In this document: one piece after another, positions 1-5,920 of the stretch
How the letters are laid out: each line of letters opens with the position of its first letter
How positions within the stretch are numbered: the stretch's first letter is position 1
From: an archaeon MnTg01
GTDB taxonomy: Archaea > Thermoproteota > Nitrososphaeria > Nitrososphaerales > Nitrosopumilaceae
DNA length: 15,015 bases
Direction of reading: 5' to 3'
NCBI GenBank assembly: GCA_008974855.1
Contig: BFAR01000101.1
Coordinates: 1 to 15,015 of the forward strand
The notes under the pieces: model-generated
What the model saw: only the letters and a program-made list of their open reading frames with translations
The model's database searches: none
Told to the model about the DNA's origin: nothing
Translations under genes and position numbers: made by a program

Positions 1-529
1 ATTGCCCGCCATTCGTACCTAAAACTGTAATCTCATTAGAATTGCACTCTAGGCTACTTTGCGAATCCATTGCAATTAGATTTACATTTGTTTTAAAAAT
101 AGTACTTTGAGGTCCAGCCTGAGCCTTGATGATATACATCCCAGATGCTTTCCATAACGGGCCAGATGAGATAAATTCTACTTTAAAATCAGAACCAGGT
201 TTCACCATAATTTGATCTACGGTTACAATATTACCAATTGGATTTGAAACAGTAAAAACAATTGGAGTATTAGGATCATTGAGATTAGAATGTCCATTAA
301 TGATAATTTTTGAACCTTTATCGTAATTATAAGTAAAATCCTCCGTCCACAAAATTATTGGTAAATCTAAAAGAGTATGAATTTCGAGTCTATCAGAATT
401 TTTGATTTGAATACATCCAGAACATGACAAGTCCTGTATTGTTTGTCCATAGGAATAATTGAAAGATGATGAAATCATGATAGCCATACCCAATGTAATA
501 AGAGTAATTGCCTTGAATGAAATCTTCAT
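1..529 (-). CDS. Secreted protein, N-terminal part (resembles PEFG-CTERM class); 3' end outside window
   Basis: This reading frame stays open from an ATG at 529 to the window edge (176 codons), so the C-terminus is not visible. It begins MKISFKAITLITLGMAIMIS and continues with a short polar stretch ending SYGQ, a clear signal peptide with likely cleavage around residues 28-29. The mature part has beta-sandwich-like strands, including a YDKGSKIIINGH segment (about residues 66-77) and SNPIGNIVTVDQ (about 93-104), followed near residue 160 by ECNSNEITVLGTNGG. From memory, this layout recurs in archaeal surface proteins that end in a PEFG-CTERM sorting signal; that tail would lie outside the window, so the class is inference. 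A TATA-like box about 26 nt before the ATG suggests a leaderless transcript. Function is unknown beyond likely export to the cell surface. Confidence 0.8.
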   Translation of the reverse strand, partial: MKISFKAITLITLGMAIMISSSFNYSYGQTIQDLSCSGCIQIKNSDRLEIHTLLDLPIILWTEDFTYNYDKGSKIIINGHSNLNDPNTPIVFTVSNPIGNIVTVDQIMVKPGSDFKVEFISSGPLWKASGMYIIKAQAGPQSTIFKTNVNLIAMDSQSSLECNSNEITVLGTNGGQ

Positions 530-550
530 CTTATAAAGCGAGAATTCACT

Positions 551-559
551 GATATTTAT
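551..559 (-). promoter_or_regulatory. TATA-like box for the secreted protein gene
   Basis: The minus strand reads ATAAATATC, centred about 26 nt before the ATG at 529. This is the spacing expected if transcription starts at the start codon. Confidence 0.45.
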
Positions 560-599
560 TCTTGATTGATAAACTATACTTTACAAATAATTTAGAAAT

Positions 600-1487
600 T
601 CAATTATAATTGTGTTCTAAAAATCTTTCAAAATTCAGAGGTAATGAATATTGCCAAGAGTAATCAAATAATTTTTTCAGGGAATTAATCAAAGAACTTG
701 TATCTGTCCAAAAGGCAAAAGCATTTTTGGAAGGACCATTAGCATTTCTTAAAAATATTAAAACCTCATCAGAATCTTTTACAATAAAACATTGATTATC
801 TCCATTATTTTCTGCCATTAATCTTATTTTTGAGCTATCAATTGATTGAATAAAGCGAGGAATTTTTTGTGATGGAGAAATGACTAATTTTACATCAACA
901 TGTGACTTTGCCAACATATCAAGAAAATCAGAATAATAAAATCTTGAAAGATCTTTTTCAGTACATATAATTTTGATTTCTTTTTTTGTGTCTTTGATCA
1001 TTTCTTTCATTTTATTATTAATTCTGGGAATTCCTTGCAACATTTGAAATTTTTCTAGTTTCCCATCACTTGATTTTGAATCAAACATTGGAACATTATT
1101 CCATAATTTAGTAACCTCGATTTCTTTCTTTGATAGTGTGTTGACATTTTCTTGTGCAACATTAATCATAATCAAGATTGCTTTATTCATTGGCAGTGAG
1201 GAATATTTTGTTGGATGGTGAAACTCTGAAGAAATTATTCCAAGATTCAATAAATCGTTTAGAACGTTATACGTTTCAGTTCTTGGCAATTTGAGAGCCT
1301 TACAAACTTCTGGAGATGTTTTTGAACCATACTTTCCCAGATATATGAAAACTTTTGCTTGATTTTTAGTAAGGCCAAATTTGTGTAATTCACCACAAAT
1401 TTTTTCTAGTTCAAGTTTGTATTCATGTAAACGTGATTCAGGTTCAGAATCAAAAACGGTGATTAATGTTGGTTCTGTTGTTTTCAT
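600..1487 (-). CDS. TrmB-family transcriptional regulator
   Basis: This is a cytoplasmic DNA-binding regulator of about 295 residues. The N-terminal part (about residues 34-99) is a winged helix with the TrmB pattern: GLTKNQAKVFIYLGKYG, then a recognition region LPRTETYNVLNDLLNLGII, then a wing with PTKYSSLP. A helical linker (about 105-130) is followed by a C-terminal region (about 145-285) like the phospholipase D-like/effector region of TrmB proteins, with the strand segments EIKIICTEKD and VDVKLVISPS. TrmB proteins classically sense sugars, but in ammonia oxidisers the family is expanded and ligands are mostly unknown, so no target is assigned. The ATG at 1487 is preferred over one at 1493 because the upstream TATA-like box lies 24-25 nt from 1487. 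Sensor histidine kinase follows upstream on the same strand with its own start. Confidence 0.9.
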   Translation of the reverse strand: MKTTEPTLITVFDSEPESRLHEYKLELEKICGELHKFGLTKNQAKVFIYLGKYGSKTSPEVCKALKLPRTETYNVLNDLLNLGIISSEFHHPTKYSSLPMNKAILIMINVAQENVNTLSKKEIEVTKLWNNVPMFDSKSSDGKLEKFQMLQGIPRINNKMKEMIKDTKKEIKIICTEKDLSRFYYSDFLDMLAKSHVDVKLVISPSQKIPRFIQSIDSSKIRLMAENNGDNQCFIVKDSDEVLIFLRNANGPSKNAFAFWTDTSSLINSLKKLFDYSWQYSLPLNFERFLEHNYN

Positions 1488-1507
1488 AGCCATATTACTT
1501 CATAATA

Positions 1508-1516
1508 GAATATAGT
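1508..1516 (-). promoter_or_regulatory. TATA-like box for the TrmB-type regulator
   Basis: The minus strand reads GACTATATTC in this stretch, with the core CTATATTC centred about 24-25 nt before the ATG at 1487 and only about 18 nt before the ATG at 1493. This supports the shorter protein and a leaderless mRNA. Confidence 0.4.
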
Positions 1517-1586
1517 CAATATGGAAGAATTTTCAAATTTATTGATCCATTGTGGAAATATACAATAATTTTTTGAGTTCAAAAAT

Positions 1587-2678
1587 TTAGTCTAAATTTG
1601 AATCTGAGGCCTTATAATAACCGCGAAGGTTTTTTGGCAATCTTACTACAAATAAAGTTGGAGGACTTGAAACTTCAATATTTCCTCCATGTTGCTCGAC
1701 AATGTTTTTACAAATTGACAACCCAAGACCGGTTCCAGTATTCTTTGTAGTGTATAATGGGTCAAAGATCTTTCGCATTACTGATTTTGGCATACCTGGA
1801 CCAGAATCTTCAATCTTTATCAATGCATCTTCATCATCTTCAACAACTTTTATTTTAATTTCTCCTTTACCATCCATAGCCTGAGATGCATTAGTAATAA
1901 TATTTGTAAAAACTGCTTCAATTTTTCTGGAATCACAGTTTACAATAATTTTTTGTGAATTTAATTTTATTTTTACTTCTTTTGGTATGTCAATTCCAGC
2001 AATTGTAGATTTTAAAATTTCCTCAATGGATTGCCTTTTTAAATGCAAGTCAGATTGTCTTACAAAGTCTAATACATCTTCAATTTGATAGGAAATTTTT
2101 TTCATGGCAGACTCTATGCGTTCAAATTTTTTGCTAGTTGTTTCATCCATTTTTTTATCATTAATTTTTAAAAGTTCAACAGTACCTTTGATAACACTCA
2201 ATGGATTTCGTAAATCATGTACTAGTCTAGAAGATAATTGACCCACACTAGCCATTTTTTCTGTTCGTATAAGATCACGGGTTTTTTCTTCAACTACCAA
2301 AGAAAGCTTATTTCGTTGAATCTCAAGATTTTTTTCTCGCATTACAACATTTCCAAAGTCTTTTTTGAGTTTTTTTGATAATTGGTTATAGTGTGCCTTT
2401 TGGGTTTCTAGTTCTAGATTCAATCGTTCCAAGTATTGATTTTTTTCATTAAGACTGTTGGTAATTTCTTGTAGAAATTCTACTTTACCCTTTAGTTCCC
2501 TATTTATTCGTGCAGATTCTTGAATTTTATGATTAGATAAAGTTGCAAGATCCATTAATTGGAGCTCTTTTTCAGTAAGTACTTGTTTAGTTACTTCAAG
2601 CTCTTTGTAGGTCTTAACAGTCATTTCGGACAAGTCTTGTAATAATTTGTTATTATGATCTGAGTTCGATGTCTGCAA
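1587..2678 (-). CDS. Soluble sensor histidine kinase
   Basis: This is a 363-residue two-component kinase without membrane segments. Residues about 10-140 are a long charged coiled coil. The dimerisation/phosphoacceptor helix carries HDLRNPL with the phospho-His at 154. The ATPase domain shows an N box (TNIITNASQAM, Asn263), a G1 box (DSGPGM, 291-296), an F box (IFDPLYTT, from 304) and a G2 box (GTGLGL, 315-320), so all catalytic boxes are intact. No PAS or GAF domain was recognised, so the signal probably enters through the coiled coil or a partner protein. The start is TTG; an in-frame stop lies three codons upstream, and the first ATG would remove 18 residues. No intact response regulator is adjacent. 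The only receiver-like gene in the window (7359-7697) lacks its phospho-Asp, so the partner is elsewhere. Confidence 0.92.
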   Translation of the reverse strand: MQTSNSDHNNKLLQDLSEMTVKTYKELEVTKQVLTEKELQLMDLATLSNHKIQESARINRELKGKVEFLQEITNSLNEKNQYLERLNLELETQKAHYNQLSKKLKKDFGNVVMREKNLEIQRNKLSLVVEEKTRDLIRTEKMASVGQLSSRLVHDLRNPLSVIKGTVELLKINDKKMDETTSKKFERIESAMKKISYQIEDVLDFVRQSDLHLKRQSIEEILKSTIAGIDIPKEVKIKLNSQKIIVNCDSRKIEAVFTNIITNASQAMDGKGEIKIKVVEDDEDALIKIEDSGPGMPKSVMRKIFDPLYTTKNTGTGLGLSICKNIVEQHGGNIEVSSPPTLFVVRLPKNLRGYYKASDSNLD

Positions 2679-2718
2679 ATGAATCTAGAATATTTTCTGA
2701 AAAATTTCCTATTATCTT

Positions 2719-2743
2719 ATGTGTGTAAATTACGGACACACAT
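2719..2743. promoter_or_regulatory. Inverted repeat in the divergent promoter region (candidate operator)
   Basis: Perfect 8-bp arms ATGTGTGT and ACACACAT are separated by 9 bp. The element lies about 40 bp upstream of the histidine kinase start (2678, minus) and about 90-115 bp upstream of the small plus-strand gene, in a spot suited to a dimeric regulator. The regulator is unknown. Confidence 0.4.
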
Positions 2744-2831
2744 TATTGCCTTCTCAATTTGGACAGTAGAAACCGCAGTTTAGGCATGTTACCAATTTGG
2801 AACCAGTAAATTCAAGCAAATTCCGCCCTCG

Positions 2832-2837
2832 ATATAT
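2832..2837 (+). promoter_or_regulatory. TATA-like box for the small gene at 2860
   Basis: ATATAT is centred 25-26 nt before the ATG at 2860, the leaderless spacing seen at several other genes here. This spacing favours 2860 over an in-frame ATG at 2836 or TTG at 2797. Confidence 0.35.
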
Positions 2838-2859
2838 GAAAATTTGCAGTATATACAGC

Positions 2860-3102
2860 ATGTTTGAAACAAGGGTGAACTTGGGCAACGGGATAATCAA
2901 AAACCTCTCATCTATTCTAATAGATGAGCAGGGAGTTCCTATGGAAAATATCTGGGGCACTATCGAAGAGTTTGGTATCCAAAGAGGGGATCTAAAGAGA
3001 CTTGATCCCTCCTACAAAGAACTATTTGAGATATACTCTGCAATTAGAGCATATCGAGTAAGTGTTAGATATCTAAAGCAGTTAAAAACTCGCTTTGCTT
3101 GA
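2860..3102 (+). CDS. Small hypothetical protein
   Basis: This 80-residue reading frame matches no family I recognise. The protein is soluble, with a beta-like N-terminal part (MFETRVNLGNGIIKNLSSIL, then ILIDEQGVPMENIWG at about 19-33) and an amphipathic helical C-terminal part (about 45-80) rich in Lys, Arg and Tyr, ending LKQLKTRFA. Amino-acid composition looks like a real protein: balanced charge and a Glu/Lys/Leu-rich helix. In-frame starts also exist at 2836 (ATG) and 2797 (TTG); 2860 is chosen from the TATA spacing. The opposite strand also has a reading frame (2754-2960), but it overlaps the likely promoter and looks like a shadow. It stands alone, divergent from the histidine kinase and followed after about 115 bp by a membrane-protein gene with its own promoter. 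Confidence 0.55.
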   Translation: MFETRVNLGNGIIKNLSSILIDEQGVPMENIWGTIEEFGIQRGDLKRLDPSYKELFEIYSAIRAYRVSVRYLKQLKTRFA

Positions 3103-3151
3103 ATCATAAAACCAGAATAATCACAAGAGGGGACTTTTAGACAGTGAGGTG

Positions 3152-3167
3152 TCGATATTTATATCGA
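3152..3167 (+). promoter_or_regulatory. Palindromic TATA box (TCGATATTTATATCGA) before the membrane-protein gene
   Basis: The 16-bp element has perfect 7-bp arms (TCGATAT/ATATCGA) around TT and contains an AT-rich TATA-like core. Transcription would start near 3185, about 33 nt ahead of the ATG at 3218. A repressor binding here would directly compete with TBP, but the symmetry may be chance in AT-rich DNA. Confidence 0.4.
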
Positions 3168-3217
3168 AATCTTTAATCGCCGTTCTCAAACAATTGAATT
3201 GGGCATGGGTAAGGAAA

Positions 3218-3841
3218 ATGGAAAAAAATGATTTAAAAGAAAAAGCAATAGTATTTGGCGCAACATTTGGGTTATTTCTACCTGTACGGCTATTTTTCTC
3301 CGCATATGTTTCTGAAGACTGGTTAGGAAGTTTAGGAATCATGTCTGCTTTAGCAATTTTACTTGTAGTATTAATTAAACGCAAAAAACTTGGCTGGTTT
3401 GGCATAATTTTTGAAAAACAAATGAGAAAAACGATAGGAGGTAAGACAGGAAAATACCTCATCGGATTTGCAATATTTTTCCTTGTTTATTTTGGAGCCA
3501 CATTGATGTTCATTGATAGAGGAAATACTATCTATGCAGAAGATGCAGAAATATTCTATCTTGCAATAATGGAAAAAGAGGGATATAATATCAATGATTT
3601 ATCAAGTTACGAGCTCATAGGGCCCCAATTAACATATCATCAAGGCTCAAAAAACCTCAGTATTTTTTCCAATTTTGAATATATGTTTTCCATAGCATAT
3701 TCTGTGATGAATGATATGTCAAATGGATGGATAGAACATTTGTTGGTGATTATGATGGTAGAACAAATTGAGTTAATAGGATTGCTATTCTTTTATCGAA
3801 AATTATTTAAGCCAATTTCCAAGGTCGAAGTAACAAATTAA
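3218..3841 (+). CDS. Four-helix membrane protein of unknown function
   Basis: This 207-residue integral membrane protein has four likely helices: about residues 11-31 (FGATFGLFLPVRLFFSAYV), 36-53 (LGSLGIMSALAILLVVLI), 79-99 (KYLIGFAIFFLVYFGATLMFI) and 173-193 (HLLVIMMVEQIELIGLLFF). Between helices 3 and 4 lies a polar loop of about 70 residues with an acidic stretch YAEDAEIF. The short loop after helix 2 is very basic (KRKKLGW), suggesting that side is cytoplasmic by the positive-inside rule. I do not recognise a family. The frame is open further upstream to a GTG at 3149, but that start would lie upstream of the predicted transcription start and overlaps the TATA-like palindrome, so ATG 3218 is preferred. 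Tail residues are ISKVEVTN. Confidence 0.75.
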   Translation: MEKNDLKEKAIVFGATFGLFLPVRLFFSAYVSEDWLGSLGIMSALAILLVVLIKRKKLGWFGIIFEKQMRKTIGGKTGKYLIGFAIFFLVYFGATLMFIDRGNTIYAEDAEIFYLAIMEKEGYNINDLSSYELIGPQLTYHQGSKNLSIFSNFEYMFSIAYSVMNDMSNGWIEHLLVIMMVEQIELIGLLFFYRKLFKPISKVEVTN

Positions 3842-3927
3842 TTAATTATCTAATTTCATGTAAATTCTTTATAGCCTTTGAACAGAATTTTTCATCAAAT
3901 GAACGACTTATCAGTTCTACGCGTATC

Positions 3928-3933
3928 TTATAA
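3928..3933 (+). promoter_or_regulatory. TATA-like box for the 55-residue zinc-ribbon gene
   Basis: TTATAA is centred 26-27 nt before the ATG at 3957. This is a textbook leaderless arrangement and supports the reality of this very short gene. Confidence 0.5.
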
Positions 3934-3956
3934 TCAAAATTTACCTTATCTATTCT

Positions 3957-4124
3957 ATGAAACAATTATTTGGCACATGTCCATCATGCGAGGGGAGTAA
4001 ACTTTATCTCACAAAGTATGATGCTCCTTTAAAGATTTTAAAAGACAGAAGTTGGCTTATTTGCAAAGATTGTGATTATCAAATCCAAGTAGAAGAATAC
4101 AAAAGATCTCTTTTTTGTGTATAA
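3957..4124 (+). CDS. 55-residue zinc-ribbon protein
   Basis: This short gene encodes MKQLFGTCPSCEGSKLY and continues to residue 55, ending RSLFCV. Two CxxC pairs (Cys8/Cys11 in CPSC and Cys36/Cys39 in CKDC) are separated by 24 residues with a beta-hairpin-like sequence between them, the standard layout of a one-zinc ribbon. Such stand-alone ribbons bind nucleic acid or proteins in archaea; the partner is unknown. A TATA box sits at leaderless distance upstream and a ten-T run follows 11 nt after the stop, so it looks like a complete single-gene unit. An extra Cys at residue 54 is not part of a pair. It is shorter than usual gene-finding limits and may be missed in automatic annotation. Confidence 0.75.
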   Translation: MKQLFGTCPSCEGSKLYLTKYDAPLKILKDRSWLICKDCDYQIQVEEYKRSLFCV

Positions 4125-4135
4125 AGCCAAAATTC

Positions 4136-4145
4136 TTTTTTTTTT
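4136..4145 (+). terminator. Oligo-T terminator after the 55-residue gene
   Basis: Ten consecutive T residues begin 11 nt after the stop codon. Archaeal RNA polymerase terminates at such runs without needing a hairpin. Confidence 0.5.
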
Positions 4146-4148
4146 CTA

Positions 4149-4157
4149 AAAAATATA
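4149..4157 (+). promoter_or_regulatory. TATA-like box for the cupredoxin gene
   Basis: AAAATATAC lies about 78 nt before the ATG at 4231, so transcription would start around 4178 with a leader of roughly 50 nt. This is unlike the leaderless neighbours. Confidence 0.35.
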
Positions 4158-4169
4158 CTCAATGTACCA

Positions 4170-4188
4170 TTTGTTCAAAATGAACAAA
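4170..4188. promoter_or_regulatory. Inverted repeat TTTGTTCA-AAA-TGAACAAA at the predicted transcription start
   Basis: Perfect 8-bp arms flank a 3-bp centre. The site sits about 25 bp downstream of the TATA-like box, over the predicted start of the cupredoxin transcript and 42 bp before its ATG, where a bound dimer would block initiation. Which regulator binds is unknown. Confidence 0.45.
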
Positions 4189-4230
4189 CAAAATTGGAAA
4201 TAATGTAATCAGATAGGAAATCTGGGTAAA

Positions 4231-5241
4231 ATGGAAATTAGATTTTCAAGGATTTATGTAATAATTCATCTGTTTGTAGTTTTGGCACTATTTGTATCCC
4301 CATTTATTTTCTTTAATGTTTATGCAGATAACACCCAAAATGAGTGGAAGATAACCATCCCATATGGGGCATCAGATAAAGATACGGTCCAAGGGTTTTT
4401 TCCTAATGAATTACCTGTTTTAGTTGGAGATGTTATTGTGTGGGAAAACAAAGATAGTATCAATCACAGTATTACTAGTGGGTTACCACAAAACCCTGAT
4501 CATTCTGGTTTATTCTTCAATATTGGTGAAATAAAACCTGGAGAATCAAGCTCATATGAAATAAAAAATTCAGATTTTAGTGCATTCTATTATTTTTGTG
4601 AAATTCATCCATGGATGACTGGAAAATTCTTTTTTAGTAATTTGGATATGTCTCAATCAGAAACTGACATGCCAATGATTCTTGAAAAACAGACATATTC
4701 TTACGGCGAAGAGATTTCAGTTTCAGGTCAAGTGCATAAAGATTTTGGAGGAACAAAGTATTCCACACTAATTTATGATCAAAATAATGTATTAGTTGAT
4801 TTTTCAAATGGGTTTTTTGATAGTGAAGGGGCCTATCTTCAAACTATAGAAGCCAAGACGACCACATGGGAAATGAATGGAGATTATCAAATTAAATTAG
4901 TTTATGGCGTACCAAGTAAAGTAACAGCGACTAATTTTCAATTTTCAAATAATTTTATTGCAGATGAAAATTCTCAAGTTATTCCAGACTGGATAAAAAA
5001 TGTTGGCAATTACTGGTGTAATGATAAAATAAATGACTCTGAATTTATTAATGCTATACAATATTTGATAAAAATAGAGGTTATTGAATTGAAAAATACT
5101 ATATCAGATACTTTATTTTCTGATCAGGTACCAGAATGGGTAAAAAATAATGCGTGTGGTTGGTCCGATGATAAGATCCCCGATGTTGATTTTATTTTTG
5201 GGATAGAATACTTGGTAAACATTGGAACAATTAGAGTGTAA
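4231..5241 (+). CDS. Secreted plastocyanin-like (type 1 copper) protein with two C-terminal W/D repeats
   Basis: This is a 336-residue exported protein. A hydrophobic segment at residues 8-30 followed by YAD gives a signal peptide or N-terminal anchor. Residues 36-137 form a cupredoxin domain with all type 1 copper ligands visible: His79 (SINHSI), Cys123, His126 and Met129 (YFCEIHPWMTG). It should therefore bind one copper and carry electrons outside the membrane, in line with the copper-based electron transport of ammonia-oxidising archaea; its redox partner is unknown. Residues about 148-243 resemble the beta-sandwich of archaeal surface proteins (YSYGEEISVSGQV). Two repeats of about 37 residues close the protein: IPDWIKNVGNYWCNDKIND (251-269) and VPEWVKNNACGWSDDKIPD (300-318), each followed by an F...IxYLI/V segment. 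These repeats are common at the C-termini of surface proteins in this group, perhaps for wall attachment. The stop directly abuts the stop of the convergent SWIM gene. Confidence 0.9.
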   Translation: MEIRFSRIYVIIHLFVVLALFVSPFIFFNVYADNTQNEWKITIPYGASDKDTVQGFFPNELPVLVGDVIVWENKDSINHSITSGLPQNPDHSGLFFNIGEIKPGESSSYEIKNSDFSAFYYFCEIHPWMTGKFFFSNLDMSQSETDMPMILEKQTYSYGEEISVSGQVHKDFGGTKYSTLIYDQNNVLVDFSNGFFDSEGAYLQTIEAKTTTWEMNGDYQIKLVYGVPSKVTATNFQFSNNFIADENSQVIPDWIKNVGNYWCNDKINDSEFINAIQYLIKIEVIELKNTISDTLFSDQVPEWVKNNACGWSDDKIPDVDFIFGIEYLVNIGTIRV

Positions 5242-5481
5242 TTATTTTTCATTTTTGAATAGACGCATAGCCTCTAAATGTGAACAGTTAGCTTTTAGTC
5301 CTTTTCCATGATGAAACTTGTAAAAGTTCTTGAAACCAGGACATTCACAAGTTTCTGATGTAACAAAATATGATTTGTTTGGATCAGAGGACGATTTTAT
5401 TTGAAAAAGATCTTCGTCGATCTGTTCTACACCTCCACTTTCAACGAGTTTTTTTGCTTTTCTAATTGTACTTGCACTCAT
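5242..5481 (-). CDS. Small SWIM-type zinc-finger protein
   Basis: This 79-residue protein carries a CxCx(n)CxH arrangement: Cys45 and Cys47 in CECPGF, Cys66 and His68 in NCSHLEAM, with 18 residues between the pairs. This is the SWIM zinc-finger signature (DNA or protein interaction). The N-terminal half is a basic helix (TIRKAKKLVESGG) followed by a strand pair (LFQIKSSSDPNKSYFV), as in larger SWIM proteins where the strands precede the finger. It stands alone and converges on the cupredoxin gene with no base between the two stop codons. SWIM domains in bacteria and archaea occur with SNF2 helicases or recombination factors, but no such partner lies nearby, so the role is open. The start is an ATG; only a weak AT-rich box precedes it at about 28 nt. 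Confidence 0.85.
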   Translation of the reverse strand: MSASTIRKAKKLVESGGVEQIDEDLFQIKSSSDPNKSYFVTSETCECPGFKNFYKFHHGKGLKANCSHLEAMRLFKNEK

Positions 5482-5540
5482 TTATCGATCAAATATTCTA
5501 ATTTTTTTTAAAATATTGATGTTTTGCTTTCATAGGCAAT

Positions 5541-5548
5541 CTAAAATA
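5541..5548 (+). promoter_or_regulatory. TATA-like box for the winged-helix gene
   Basis: CTAAAATA is centred about 40 nt before the CTG at 5585, placing transcription start near 5571. A GAAGGGG segment (5572-5578) follows, a possible ribosome binding site 6-7 nt before CTG. Confidence 0.35.
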
Positions 5549-5584
5549 GTAAGCAAAAAATCATTTTATTCGAAGGGGAATTAA

Positions 5585-5920
5585 CTGTCAGTAGAGAGAA
5601 GATTCAACCAAACACCAGGAGACACTAACCTTAGTGTTTTAGGGTATTTGACTAAGATTGGTTCTTGGTTGAACCTAAGACAAATTACAACAGGCACACC
5701 AGGGTCTGACTTGAATAGAGAAAGGCTAAAAAAAATCATTGATAGTTTTATTGATAAAGGATTTGTCGAAACTAGAGATAGTGAAAATCCCAAAGCTAAA
5801 TTAGAATACAAAATTACAGAAAAAGGAAAAAATGCTTTTACAAAATGCATTAGTTTTGATCCTGACATTAAATTTGTGTTAGGATTAAAGGATACGGAAT
5901 TTTTCCCAACTGGTAATTAA
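5585..5920 (+). CDS. Small winged-helix protein with apparent CTG start
   Basis: This is a DNA-binding-type winged helix of up to 111 residues. After an N-terminal SVERRFNQTPGDTNLSVLGY segment comes a helix, then IDSFIDKGFVETRDSE and a wing ending YKITEKGKNAF, the usual layout of a MarR/PadR-like fold. The conventional start would be TTG at 5648, giving 90 residues, but that would cut into the first helix. The frame continues upstream to CTG at 5585, directly after an in-frame TAA at 5582-5584, with no ATG, GTG or TTG between 5585 and 5648. The promoter and GAAGGGG element fit 5585. The stop overlaps by 4 nt the stop of the convergent membrane-protein gene. Its target is unknown; family detail is uncertain. 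Confidence 0.7.
   Translation: MSVERRFNQTPGDTNLSVLGYLTKIGSWLNLRQITTGTPGSDLNRERLKKIIDSFIDKGFVETRDSENPKAKLEYKITEKGKNAFTKCISFDPDIKFVLGLKDTEFFPTGN

Noticed and set aside
601..612. Palindrome CAATTATAATTG at the end of the TrmB-type gene
   Set aside because: Short and made almost only of A and T, expected by chance in this composition.
1702..1884. Plus-strand open frame inside the histidine kinase
   Set aside because: Lies antisense to the conserved ATPase boxes; its sequence has no domain and is a shadow of the kinase.
2754..2960. Minus-strand frame ending CLNCGFYCPN, possibly a zinc-binding tail
   Set aside because: Overlaps the likely promoter and gene on the plus strand; only the last residues look ribbon-like and the rest is not protein-like.
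3121..3462. Minus-strand frame opposite the four-helix membrane protein
   Set aside because: It is the mirror of a gene with clear membrane helices and has no motif of its own.
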